This document shows positions 52,987-61,733 of a DNA stretch of 64,000 nt, piece after piece. The notes under the pieces were generated by a model. That model worked only from the letters and a program-made list of their open reading frames with translations, was not told the DNA's origin and searched no databases. Numbering within the stretch: the first letter of the stretch is position 1; each line of letters opens with the position of its first letter. Location: positions 620,001-684,000 of the forward strand of contig NZ_SIRS01000003.1 in the NCBI RefSeq assembly GCF_004310335.1, given 5' to 3'. This DNA comes from Hyunsoonleella pacifica (GTDB lineage: Bacteria; Bacteroidota; Bacteroidia; Flavobacteriales; Flavobacteriaceae). Made by a program: the position numbers and the translations under genes.

Positions 52987-53397
52987 TTAATTAGTTACTG
53001 GTACTTCTATCTCTAGAAATATATCCTCATTATTATCGTCTTTGCCCTGCCAAAATTTAAAAATATAAGAAACATTACTGGTAACTTGAAAATTAAAAGT
53101 GGCTGTAAGAGTTTCATCAACTAAATCAATACAATCATTACGCTCAAACACTGTATTTACTACTGCAACCGTTCTTTCATTATTATGCGGAGCATAATAA
53201 AACTTTCCAAAGATATGACAGTTTGAAGGTCTTTTATAGGTCACTCCTATAGTATGTACTTCTCCTAATGTAAATTCGTCTGGAATATCTACACTTTCAA
53301 TAGGTATGAAAACACTTTTAAATGACAAATTATCATCATTCTTGTTGCAAGAGAAGAATGAAATAAACACAAATATGAAAAATACAATTTTTTTCAT
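52987..53397 (-). CDS. Lipoprotein in the ECF sigma operon
   Basis: The 136-residue product has a signal peptide ending F-I-S-F-F-S-C (Cys 17) followed by N-K-N-D-D, a polar/acidic start close to the K-(D/E)2 type export tag for surface lipoproteins in the phylum. The mature part is short and beta-rich with two cysteines (S-N-C-H-I-F, N-D-C-I-D-L). No family is recognised. It is the first gene of a lipoprotein-sigma-anti-sigma run, so it could be the stimulus sensor or a regulated target. Confidence 0.75.
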   Translation of the reverse strand: MKKIVFFIFVFISFFSCNKNDDNLSFKSVFIPIESVDIPDEFTLGEVHTIGVTYKRPSNCHIFGKFYYAPHNNERTVAVVNTVFERNDCIDLVDETLTATFNFQVTSNVSYIFKFWQGKDDNNEDIFLEIEVPVTN

Positions 53398-53532
53398 AAT
53401 AAAAATTTGGGCTTTTTAATTTATATATAGATGCAACATCTCACATAAGGTTGCGTAAAAAAATAAATAAAGGCATTTTGATTCTTTATTAAAAGAAAAA
53501 ACTTATATATTTACATGTAAAATTCTTATAAA

Positions 53533-54603
53533 ATGAAAAAGTTTTTTGTATTGTTATATGTTTTCGGTTTATTATTTTCCTGTAGTGAAAAGGATGATTT
53601 TATTCCGGAAATGGAAAATTCATTGTCTGAAAAAAATATTTTGACTTTTACATCAATTGAGGATTTAAAAAACACTATATCTGAAATAGATATTTTAAAA
53701 AGGGAACAGGAACATAGGATTTATGATGTAAGTTATTCGAGTATACCAAATTCTTCTGTTACATCTAATATTAAAGAAATAGATTATTCAAAAATCTTAC
53801 CTGCTTTAGAGGGTTATCATAAGAAGAGTTTAAAAAATGTTTATGAATTAAGAGAAAAACTAGGTTTTACTAGTTTGCAAAGTATTGTAGAAGAAATCAA
53901 TTCCTTGAAGCTCCTCAACCCGCAAAAAGCGGATGAGTTATTTAACAACTTTAGTAAGTTTTTAGTTCAATCAAAATTTGAAGTGTCAAGTGTTTTCGGA
54001 GATAAACTTTCTAACATTTTAAATGAAGAAGCCAGAGTTATGGTAAATGATGAATTGCTAGACTTAAACTCTAACTCAACAAATGAATCTCAAGAATTAA
54101 TGCAAGGTTTAATTATTGAAGGTAATGTTCAACTGGAAGATAACAATGGAGGGCAAACATCCAATAAATTAATACAAAATGATTCTGGTATTTTGTTTCT
54201 AAATGACTTTATGGCTGTAATTTGGGAGGTTGGTAAAAAAAGGAATACCAGTAATATATTTAGTAGATATGATTATTTTTCAAGAATTTCCGGATTCATC
54301 AGAATTCCAGGGGGAGGTAAGTATGTCAGTTATCCAATATCATGGGAACTAGAACCTGGTTCTTACTGTGAGTATAATGGTATTACTAATCCTTTCAGGT
54401 TTGGATTTCCAGAAAAATGGACTAATGTTAATAGCATTACTAACAGAGGTTATAAATCAAGTCGTAATTTCTATTTAAACAAAGTATATATTACGAGAGG
54501 CATTTTTTCAATAGAAATTGATAATGAAAAATTCACAATACTAAGTGATCCTTTTCTCAGAAATTACGATAATTATGATCCAGATAATCCTATTTATGAT
54601 TAA
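53533..54603 (+). CDS. Hypothetical lipoprotein
   Basis: The 356-residue product has a lipoprotein signal (G-L-L-F-S-C, Cys 17) followed by S-E-K-D-D, a good match to a surface-export tag (K-D-D at +3 to +5). The first half is helical and charged; the second half is beta-rich with aromatic residues (S-G-F-I-R-I-P-G-G-G near 255-264, S-W-E-L-E-P-G-S-Y-C). I recognise no family and no enzyme motif. It is divergent from the sigma operon, 135 bases away, and ends at a bidirectional terminator shared with recA. It may be in the sigma regulon, but no promoter evidence exists. Confidence 0.7.
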   Translation: MKKFFVLLYVFGLLFSCSEKDDFIPEMENSLSEKNILTFTSIEDLKNTISEIDILKREQEHRIYDVSYSSIPNSSVTSNIKEIDYSKILPALEGYHKKSLKNVYELREKLGFTSLQSIVEEINSLKLLNPQKADELFNNFSKFLVQSKFEVSSVFGDKLSNILNEEARVMVNDELLDLNSNSTNESQELMQGLIIEGNVQLEDNNGGQTSNKLIQNDSGILFLNDFMAVIWEVGKKRNTSNIFSRYDYFSRISGFIRIPGGGKYVSYPISWELEPGSYCEYNGITNPFRFGFPEKWTNVNSITNRGYKSSRNFYLNKVYITRGIFSIEIDNEKFTILSDPFLRNYDNYDPDNPIYD

Positions 54604-54608
54604 ACTAA

Positions 54609-54633
54609 AAATCCCGTCAATGCGGGATTTTTT
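54609..54633. terminator. Bidirectional rho-independent terminator between a lipoprotein gene and recA
   Basis: AAATCCCG (54609-54616) pairs with CGGGATTT (54623-54630) around TCAATG, with A-run on the left and T-run on the right. It lies between the convergent lipoprotein gene (stop 54603) and recA (minus strand, stop at 54651) and can serve both. Confidence 0.88.
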
Positions 54634-54650
54634 AATTATAATAAGGAATG

Positions 54651-55652
54651 TTATTCGCCTTTGATAACTTCTTTAATTTTTTCTTCTAGTTCTTCAAATA
54701 ACTCTGGGTTATCTTTTATAATTGCTTTTACAGCGTCTCTACCTTGTCCCAGTTTGGTTTCACCATAGCTAAACCACGAACCACTTTTCTTTATAATGTT
54801 GTGTTCTACAGCTACATCTAATATTTCTCCAACTTTCGATACCCCTTCTCCGTACATAATATCAAATTCACACATCCTAAATGGTGGTGCAACTTTATTT
54901 TTTACAACCTTAACACGGGTTTTATTTCCTAAAACTTCACCATTACTATCTTTAATTTGCGTAGATCTACGAATATCTATTCGTACTGAAGCATAGAATT
55001 TTAGTGCATTACCACCTGTTGTTGTTTCTGGATTACCGAACATTACCCCAATTTTTTCGCGCAATTGGTTAATAAAGATTACAGTACAATTTGTTTTGCT
55101 AATAGAAGCGGTTAGTTTTCTTAAAGCTTGAGACATTAAACGTGCATGTAAGCCCATTTTAGAGTCCCCCATTTCTCCTTCTATTTCACTTTTGGGAGTT
55201 AATGCTGCTACAGAATCTACTACAACAATATCGATAGCTCCAGAACGGATTAAGTTATCGGCAATTTCTAGAGCTTGCTCTCCATTATCTGGTTGAGAAA
55301 TGATGAGGTTATCTATATCTACACCTAATTTTTCGGCATAAAACCTATCAAAAGCATGTTCTGCATCTATAAAAGCTGCTATTCCTCCTGCTTTTTGTGC
55401 TTCGGCTATAGCATGCAATGTTAAAGTAGTTTTACCTGAAGATTCAGGTCCGTAAATTTCAATGACACGGCCACGAGGATAACCTCCCACGCCTAAGGCA
55501 ATATCTAACCCTAAAGACCCTGATGGGATGGCATCTACATCTACCACTGCGGCATCACTCATTTTCATTACGGTGCCTTTACCGTAAGCTTTATCTAGCT
55601 TATCTAACGTTAATTTTAATGCTTTTAATTTTGCTTCTTTTTCGCTGCTCAT
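54651..55652 (-). CDS. recA: Recombinase A
   Basis: The 333-residue product forms the nucleoprotein filament for homologous recombination and SOS induction. Walker A is G-P-E-S-S-G-K-T at 68-75, Walker B V-V-V-D-S-V-A near 141-147, and L2 has G-N-P-E-T-T-T-G-G near 203-211. An in-frame ATG at 55679 would add 9 residues (M-N-N-F-T-S-K-K-I); the family N-terminus M-S-S-E-K-E-A-K begins at 55652, so I chose that. No SOS box-like palindrome is obvious upstream. Confidence 0.97.
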   Translation of the reverse strand: MSSEKEAKLKALKLTLDKLDKAYGKGTVMKMSDAAVVDVDAIPSGSLGLDIALGVGGYPRGRVIEIYGPESSGKTTLTLHAIAEAQKAGGIAAFIDAEHAFDRFYAEKLGVDIDNLIISQPDNGEQALEIADNLIRSGAIDIVVVDSVAALTPKSEIEGEMGDSKMGLHARLMSQALRKLTASISKTNCTVIFINQLREKIGVMFGNPETTTGGNALKFYASVRIDIRRSTQIKDSNGEVLGNKTRVKVVKNKVAPPFRMCEFDIMYGEGVSKVGEILDVAVEHNIIKKSGSWFSYGETKLGQGRDAVKAIIKDNPELFEELEEKIKEVIKGE

Positions 55653-55995
55653 TATCTTCTTTGATGTAAAATTATTCATGCTAAAATACTATATCTTTCT
55701 AGATGTTACAATAATAGTTTTCAACACAAATACAGGAAATTTGATAGCTGTATTTTTTAGCTAAAAAAATTTTTTTTTAATCGAGACGCAACCTTTTTAT
55801 TTTTTCTGCATCTAATGTTAAAGTGGGTAAAATTTTGCCGTGAAAAAGAAAATTTATAATTCCAAATCCCATTTATATAAAGCATTAGGCGTTTCAATCA
55901 TTGTATATCAGATTATAGAATTGTGTTAAGCCCATTGCAGCTAACTCTTATTAATTTTATTTATGAAAAAGAAAAATTTAATGATGAGTTACTCG

Positions 55996-56032
55996 AAAAA
56001 AGCACTTTGTTCCTAATAAAAGTGCTTTTTTT
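55996..56032 (+). terminator. Strong terminator without a recognised upstream gene
   Basis: AAAAAAGCACTTT (55996-56008) pairs over 13 bp with AAAGTGCTTTTTT (56019-56031), followed by more T. It is as good as any terminator in the window, yet no + strand protein gene ends nearby (the upstream gene, recA, is on the minus strand). This implies a + strand transcript starting in 55700-55950, probably a non-coding RNA or an attenuated leader. Confidence 0.8.
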
Positions 56033-56095
56033 ATGCCTTTATTTCTCCAAATGTTTTGATAGTATGAATTTGAGAATGACTTTGGCGGATAAGTT

Positions 56096-56186
56096 GCGTT
56101 AGGGATTGAACGGTATGTTTGAAATCCCCGACATAGGAGGGATTGAGTAGTGAAAGCCCGACCGCGCCTAAAGCGTGGTAACGCCC
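56096..56186 (+). repeat. Structured intergenic repeat, copy D
   Basis: It begins GCGTTAGGGATTGAACGG and ends AACGCCC. Hairpin 1 is AATCCC/GGGATT (about 56123-56143); the second is CGC/GCG (about 56163-56175). The first 68 bases differ at 5 positions from copy C. GGATAAGTT immediately upstream is shared with copy A. It lies 88 bases before the trhO start. Confidence 0.78.
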
Positions 56187-56273
56187 AAATTATGTGTTGA
56201 AATTAGCATACTTGGTAATAAATTGTACTTTTGTGCTTTAAAATATTTCTTAACCTTAAAAAATTAGTATAGC

Positions 56274-57347
56274 ATGCAACTGTACAATACATTAAGCGCA
56301 AAGGAAAGGGCAGAATTAATCGAAAAAGCTGGTAAGGATCGATTAACACTTTCTTTTTACACCTACGCCAAAATTGATAATCCTCAAGAATTTAGAGATC
56401 AGCTTTTTATAGTTTGGAATTCCCTTGACGTTTTAGGTAGAATTTATGTAGCAACCGAAGGTATTAATGGGCAATTATCGCTTCCTGCAGATCGTTTTCA
56501 AGAATTTAAAACACATCTAGACACTATTGATTTTTTGAAAGATATTCGTTTAAATATTGCTGTAGAGCAGGATAACATGTCTTTTTTAAAATTGAAGGTA
56601 AAAGTGCGCCATAAAATTGTAGCTGATGGATTAAATGATGATACGTTTGATGTAACCAATAAAGGCGTACATGTTGATGCTGATAGATTTAACACGCTTA
56701 TTGAGGATGAGAATACCGTTTTGGTAGATATGCGTAACCATTATGAAAGTGAAATAGGGCATTTTAAAAACGCTGTTACACCTGATGTTGATACATTTAG
56801 AGAGTCTTTAGATATTATTGAGGACGATTTGAAGGCACACAAAGAAGATAAAAATTTAGTAATGTACTGTACGGGTGGTATACGTTGTGAAAAAGCAAGT
56901 GCGTACTTTAAGCATAAGGGTTTTAAGAATGTATTTCAGTTAGAAGGGGGTATTATTGAATATACCAGACAGGTTAAAGAGCACAATCTTGAAAATAAAT
57001 TTATTGGTAAAAATTTTGTATTTGATGAGCGCAGAGCCGAAAAAATTAGTGAAGATGTGATTGCAAAATGTCATCAATGCGGAGCGCCTTTTGATGTGCA
57101 TACTAATTGTGCTAATGATGCTTGCCATTTATTATTTATTCAATGTGATTCATGTAAGGAGGAGATGAACAACTGTTGCTCAACAGCGTGTAAAGAGATA
57201 CATGCTTTACCTTACGAGGAGCAAAAAGCATTGCGTAAAGGCCAAGGTAATAGCAATGACATTTTTAAGAAAGGGCGTGCAGACCATTTACCTTATAAAA
57301 AGGATTTAAGGAATATTTTTGAAACTTTAAAACACGAAAAGTCTTAA
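56274..57347 (+). CDS. trhO: tRNA uridine(34) hydroxylase (rhodanese-like TrhO)
   Basis: The 357-residue product contains an N-terminal acylphosphatase-like domain (about 20-115), a rhodanese domain (135-235) with the active-site loop Y-C-T-G-G-I-R-C-E (C199), and a cysteine-rich C-terminal segment (C-H-Q-C near 271-274, C-D-S-C, C-C-S-T-A-C). That is the layout of TrhO/YceA, which makes 5-hydroxyuridine at tRNA position 34 in a prephenate-independent way. The C-terminal cysteines (about 270-310) probably bind zinc. Length is in range for the longer family members. Confidence 0.92.
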   Translation: MQLYNTLSAKERAELIEKAGKDRLTLSFYTYAKIDNPQEFRDQLFIVWNSLDVLGRIYVATEGINGQLSLPADRFQEFKTHLDTIDFLKDIRLNIAVEQDNMSFLKLKVKVRHKIVADGLNDDTFDVTNKGVHVDADRFNTLIEDENTVLVDMRNHYESEIGHFKNAVTPDVDTFRESLDIIEDDLKAHKEDKNLVMYCTGGIRCEKASAYFKHKGFKNVFQLEGGIIEYTRQVKEHNLENKFIGKNFVFDERRAEKISEDVIAKCHQCGAPFDVHTNCANDACHLLFIQCDSCKEEMNNCCSTACKEIHALPYEEQKALRKGQGNSNDIFKKGRADHLPYKKDLRNIFETLKHEKS

Positions 57348-57562
57348 TTATAGAAAGGATTAGTACTTTATTTTGGATTAACTATGTAATCTGTTTCTAT
57401 GAGATTTGGATAAATTAGTTCTAGAGATTGTTAATCCTCTTTTTTAAGTACTGAGATAATCCTATATTTACATTTTAAAGTGTTTTAAAGCATTTTATAA
57501 ATCATCAGGTATGAATCTTCATTCGTAATAACTTAATTATTAACGGATTCAATATATAAAAT

Positions 57563-58819
57563 ATGGCTTGCGCAAGTTGCTCAACTAAAGACGGTTCTCC
57601 AAAGGGCTGCAAAAATAATGGTACTTGTGGGACAGACAGTTGTAATAAACTAACGGTTTTTGATTGGTTAGCAAACATGTCACTCCCAAATGGTGAGAAA
57701 CCTTTTAACTGGGTTGAGATTCGTTATAAAAATGGTAGAAAACACTACTACGAAAATACTGAAAACTTAACGTTAAGTATAGGAGATATAGTAGCCACTC
57801 AGGCTCAGGCAGGTCATGATATTGGTATGGTAACGCTCACTGGCGAATTAGTGCGTGTACAAATGAAACGTAAAAATATTGCGCCAGAAGGAGAAGATAT
57901 TTTAAAAATCTACAGAAAAGCATCTCAAAAAGATATTGATATATGGCAAAAATCTCGTGATAGAGAAGAGCCTATGAAAGTAAAAGCACGCCAGTTTGCT
58001 ATAGATTTACGCCTAGAGATGAAAATTTCTGACATTGAATTTCAAGGTGATGGTAGTAAAGCTACATTTTATTATACTGCTGAAGAGCGTGTAGATTTTA
58101 GAGAACTCATTAAAGTTTTTGCAAGAGAATTTAGAACACGCATAGAAATGCGTCAAGTTGGGTTTCGTCAAGAAGCCTCTAGGCTTGGTGGTATAGGGTC
58201 TTGTGGACGTGAATTATGTTGTTCCACTTGGTTAACAGATTTTCGTTCGGTAAGTACCTCTGCGGCACGTTATCAGCAATTATCGCTAAACCCACAAAAG
58301 TTAGCAGGACAATGTGGAAAACTAAAATGTTGTTTAAATTATGAGTTAGACACCTATTTAGATGCTTTAAAAGACTTTCCTAAAACAGATGTAAAACTAC
58401 AGACTGAAAAAGGCACTGCAGTATGCCAAAAAACCGATATTTTTAAAGGTTACATGTGGTATGCTTATGAAGGAGAGTGGATGAATTGGCATAAAATAAC
58501 AGTACAGCAAGCCAATGAAATTATTGAGCTAAATACTCAAAATAAAAAGGTAGTAAGCCTCGAAGAATATGCTTTAGACCTAGTTGAAGATACTAAAGTG
58601 GAATTTGAAAACGTTGTTGGGCAAGACAGTTTAACCCGTTTTGATAGTCCAAAACGTAATAAAAAACGTAGAAATAATAAGCGCAAGGGTAATCAAAGAA
58701 ATACAAAAGGAAATCAAGGCAATAAAAAGGAAACTACCAACAACAATAACACAAACAAAAATAAAAGAAGACGAAACAATAAAAGAAAACCGCAAAATGC
58801 TAAGAAAAATCAAAAATAG
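57563..58819 (+). CDS. ricT: PSP1/RicT family protein
   Basis: The 418-residue product has the PSP1 domain: G-S-C-G-R-E-L-C-C (212-220) and A-G-Q-C-G-K-L-K-C-C (248-257), cysteines C214, C219, C220, C251, C256, C257. In Bacillus subtilis RicT works with RicA and RicF and an iron-sulphur cluster in RNA maturation. Here the N-terminus has five more cysteines (3, 6, 16, 22, 27), and the last 50 residues are a K/R/N-rich tail. Its 3' end overlaps the gldH start by 23 bases, as in other Flavobacteriaceae, I believe. Confidence 0.87.
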   Translation: MACASCSTKDGSPKGCKNNGTCGTDSCNKLTVFDWLANMSLPNGEKPFNWVEIRYKNGRKHYYENTENLTLSIGDIVATQAQAGHDIGMVTLTGELVRVQMKRKNIAPEGEDILKIYRKASQKDIDIWQKSRDREEPMKVKARQFAIDLRLEMKISDIEFQGDGSKATFYYTAEERVDFRELIKVFAREFRTRIEMRQVGFRQEASRLGGIGSCGRELCCSTWLTDFRSVSTSAARYQQLSLNPQKLAGQCGKLKCCLNYELDTYLDALKDFPKTDVKLQTEKGTAVCQKTDIFKGYMWYAYEGEWMNWHKITVQQANEIIELNTQNKKVVSLEEYALDLVEDTKVEFENVVGQDSLTRFDSPKRNKKRRNNKRKGNQRNTKGNQGNKKETTNNNNTNKNKRRRNNKRKPQNAKKNQK

Positions 58820-59288
58820 TGTCTTAGTAATACTATTGTTTTTTTGTGTGATGTCTTGTGACAAAAACCGAGTTTTTGATACCTATAAAGCTTTGCCTGA
58901 TGCATGGCATAAAGATTCTATTGCAAGTTTTAAAATTAACCCACCAGATACAACTAACCTTTATAATTTATTTGTAAACCTTAGAAATACTAATGCCTAT
59001 AAGTACAACAATTTATTTTTAATAGTTGAAATGACTTTTCCTCATGGGAAAACAATTAAGGACACTTTAGAATATCGTATGGCCGAACCTTCAGGGAAGT
59101 TATTAGGTACAGGTGTCTCTGATGTAAAAGAGAATAAATTGTGGTATAAAGAAAGCGTTGTTTTTAACGAATTTGGAGAATATGAAGTTAAAATTCAACA
59201 TGCCATGAGAGAACATGGTAAAGTAAATGGTGTTGAATCTTTAGAAGGTATTACAGATGTAGGTTTTAGAGTTGAAAAACCACAATAA
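58797..59288 (+). CDS. gldH: Gliding motility lipoprotein GldH
   Basis: The 163-residue product has a lipoprotein signal ending F-C-V-M-S-C (Cys 18) and the GldH pattern V-F-D-T-Y-K-A-L-P-D-A-W-H-K near 23-36, followed by a beta-rich domain with M-T-F-P-H-G-K and D-T-L-E-Y. GldH is needed for gliding in Flavobacterium johnsoniae. In-frame ATG 58641 would run 156 bases into ricT; ATG 58797 gives the signal peptide and is preferred. The overlap with ricT suggests translational coupling; mrcA-like pbp1A follows 90 bases on. Confidence 0.9.
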   Translation: MLRKIKNSVLVILLFFCVMSCDKNRVFDTYKALPDAWHKDSIASFKINPPDTTNLYNLFVNLRNTNAYKYNNLFLIVEMTFPHGKTIKDTLEYRMAEPSGKLLGTGVSDVKENKLWYKESVVFNEFGEYEVKIQHAMREHGKVNGVESLEGITDVGFRVEKPQ

Positions 59289-59378
59289 GTAAATAAAAAA
59301 GTATCAATTGTCACACTGAGTCTTTTGTTTTTCTTTAAAACAAACCGATGGCAAAGTGTCTTTAATATTTAAGAATAA

Positions 59379-61733
59379 ATGGCAAAAACAAAAGCAAAAA
59401 AAGAGGCGGCCTCAGTTCAAAGCTTTTCAAAATATATCAGATGGTTTTGGATGGTGTTTTTAGGCGGAATTTTTGGATTAATTCTAGTGTTTTTATTAGC
59501 GTCTTGGGGTGTTCTCGGAGAAATGCCTGATCATACTGTTTTAGAAAACCCAAAAACTAATTTAGCTACTGAGATTATTTCTTCTGATGGTAAAACATTA
59601 GGCAAGTTTTATTTTAATGATAACAGGACACCTGTAGGTTATGAAGAATTACCAAAACATTTAGTTGATGCCTTAATAGCCACTGAAGACGTACGTTTTC
59701 ATGAACATTCTGGTATTGATGCTAGAGGAACATTACGCGCTATAGCTAAGCTTGGTGGAGGTGGTGGCGCTAGCACAATATCACAACAATTAGCAAAACA
59801 ACTTTTTACAGTTAAAGTCTCTAGTAGTAAATTTGAAAGAGTTTTTCAAAAAGTTAAGGAATGGATTATAGCTACACGTTTAGAACGTCAGTACACTAAA
59901 GAAGAAATTATAGCTCAATACTTTAACATTTATGATTTTTTAAATAATGCTGATGGTATCAGAAGCGCAGCGAGTATTTACTTTGATAAAGAACCAAAGG
60001 AGCTAAATTTAAAGGAAGTTGCAATGTTAGTAGGAATGTTTAAAAACGCTTCTTATTTTAATCCTAGAAAGTATCCTGAGAGAGTCAAGGATAGAAGAAA
60101 TGTTGTACTAGCTCAAATGCATAAATACGATTACATTGATGAAAAAACTAAAGACTCACTTCAAAAAACGGATTTAGATTTAAAATACACACCACAATCC
60201 CACCGTGACGGAATTGCTACTTATTTTAGAGGATATCTAGCAACATTTATGAAAGACTGGATTAAGAAAAACCCAAAACCAGATGGCACTAAATGGAGTT
60301 TATATAATGATGGTTTAACGATTTATACGACAATAGATTCACGCATGCAAAAATATGCCGAAGACGCTGTACAACAACACATGCCTAGGCTACAAGCTGA
60401 ATTTTTTGTTCAGAATACACCAAAAAGAAATCCAACAGCACCATTTTTAGAGTTAGATAACGAAGAGATAAAAGATTTGATGAATCGTTCTATGCGTCAA
60501 TCAGAGCGTTGGAGGCATATGAAATATGATTTAAAAAAATCGAATGAAGAGGTTATAGCATCTTTTCAAAAGCCAGTAGCAATGTCGGTTTTTGCATGGA
60601 AGGATGGAAGGCCTTCTGAAATAGATACCATTATGAAACCTATGGACTCTATGCGTTATTACAAATCGTTCTTAAGAACAGGTATGATGTCTATGGATCC
60701 TCGTACAGGACACGTTAAAGCTTGGGTAGGAGGTATGGATTACAAGCATTTTCAATACGATATGGTAAAACAAGGGAAACGTCAAATAGGTTCTACCTTT
60801 AAGCCTTTTGTATATACCTCTGCAATAGATCAATTACATTTTTCGCCATGTGATGAGTTTCCAGACACACCGTTTTGTATAGAAGCTAATAAATACGGTA
60901 ACCCTGAAGAGTGGTGTCCTAAAAATTCAAATCATAATTATGGTGGTAATCGCAGTTTAAAAAACGCATTAGCTAATTCTGTTAATACAGTTACTGCACG
61001 TTTAATTGATAAGGTTGGGCCACAAACTGTTGCTGATTTAGCAAAAAAGTTGGGTATAGAGTCTGAAATCCCTCCTGTACCATCTATCGCACTTGGAACT
61101 CCAGACATTAGTTTGTATGAAATGGTTGGTGCCTATGCTGCCATAGCAAATAAAGGAGTGTATACAAAACCTGTTATGGTAACTAGTATTGAAGATAAAA
61201 ATGGTACAATTTTATACCAATTTAAACCAGAGACTCGAGATGTATTAAGTGAAGAAACAGCATATGTTACGGTTAAACTTATGGAAGGCGTTACGCAATC
61301 TGGTTCTGGAGTTCATTTAAGAACACGAGGAGTTGATTCTTATAGAGCTGCATATAGAGAAGTTGTGACTGGCTATCCTTACGAGTTTACAAATCCTATA
61401 GCAGGAAAAACAGGAACTACACAAAATCAAAGTGATGGTTGGTTTATGGGTATGGTGCCTAATTTGGTAACTGGTGTTTGGGTTGGAGGAGAAGAGCGAT
61501 CTATACATTTTAGAACAATTAATTATGGACAAGGAGGTGTAATGGCATTACCAATTTGGGGGTTATATATGAAAAGTTGTTATGCTGATGAAGAATTAAA
61601 TATTTCTAAGGAAGACTTTGCAGAGCCTAAAAACCTTTCTATTGTTGTAGATTGTTCTAAAGCAACTGGAAAAACTGTAATTGATGCTGATGATTTAAAT
61701 GATGATGAAGTTCCTGAAGATTTAGAATTTTAA
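59379..61733 (+). CDS. Class A penicillin-binding protein (PBP1A family)
   Basis: The 784-residue product is a bifunctional peptidoglycan synthase. Residues 20-45 are a membrane anchor. The GT51 domain has the catalytic glutamate in A-T-E-D-V-R-F-H-E-H-S-G (E103), G-A-S-T-I-S-Q-Q-L-A-K near 130-140 and R-Q-Y-T-K-E-E-I near 174. The transpeptidase has S472-x-x-K475 (G-S-T-F-K-P), S-V-N near 533-535 and K-T-G-T at 677-680. It overlaps the convergent acetoacetyl-CoA synthetase gene by 4 bases. No beta-lactam resistance signature is discernible. Confidence 0.95.
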   Translation: MAKTKAKKEAASVQSFSKYIRWFWMVFLGGIFGLILVFLLASWGVLGEMPDHTVLENPKTNLATEIISSDGKTLGKFYFNDNRTPVGYEELPKHLVDALIATEDVRFHEHSGIDARGTLRAIAKLGGGGGASTISQQLAKQLFTVKVSSSKFERVFQKVKEWIIATRLERQYTKEEIIAQYFNIYDFLNNADGIRSAASIYFDKEPKELNLKEVAMLVGMFKNASYFNPRKYPERVKDRRNVVLAQMHKYDYIDEKTKDSLQKTDLDLKYTPQSHRDGIATYFRGYLATFMKDWIKKNPKPDGTKWSLYNDGLTIYTTIDSRMQKYAEDAVQQHMPRLQAEFFVQNTPKRNPTAPFLELDNEEIKDLMNRSMRQSERWRHMKYDLKKSNEEVIASFQKPVAMSVFAWKDGRPSEIDTIMKPMDSMRYYKSFLRTGMMSMDPRTGHVKAWVGGMDYKHFQYDMVKQGKRQIGSTFKPFVYTSAIDQLHFSPCDEFPDTPFCIEANKYGNPEEWCPKNSNHNYGGNRSLKNALANSVNTVTARLIDKVGPQTVADLAKKLGIESEIPPVPSIALGTPDISLYEMVGAYAAIANKGVYTKPVMVTSIEDKNGTILYQFKPETRDVLSEETAYVTVKLMEGVTQSGSGVHLRTRGVDSYRAAYREVVTGYPYEFTNPIAGKTGTTQNQSDGWFMGMVPNLVTGVWVGGEERSIHFRTINYGQGGVMALPIWGLYMKSCYADEELNISKEDFAEPKNLSIVVDCSKATGKTVIDADDLNDDEVPEDLEF

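Larger units (their letters stand above)
55653..56273. other. 621-base gene-free region between recA and trhO
   Basis: It holds the recA leader, a possible small RNA ending at a strong terminator (55996-56032), repeat copy D (56096-56186) and the trhO upstream region. There is a small hairpin GTTAAGC/GCTAAC (55925-55945). A 17-codon ORF (55963-56016) starts M-K-K-K-N-L-M-M and overlaps the terminator stem, so I do not call it a gene. No tRNA fold is visible. Confidence 0.6.

Noticed and set aside
55653-55679. Upstream recA start at 55679
   Set aside because: The added 9 residues (M-N-N-F-T-S-K-K-I) do not match RecA N-termini; the family start is at 55652.
55963-56016. 17-codon ORF M-K-K-K-N-L-M-M
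   Set aside because: It overlaps the terminator stem and has no ribosome-binding context; there is no evidence for translation.
58641-58796. Upstream gldH start within ricT
   Set aside because: The 52 added residues are the shadow of the K/R/N-rich ricT tail; the lipoprotein signal begins at 58797.
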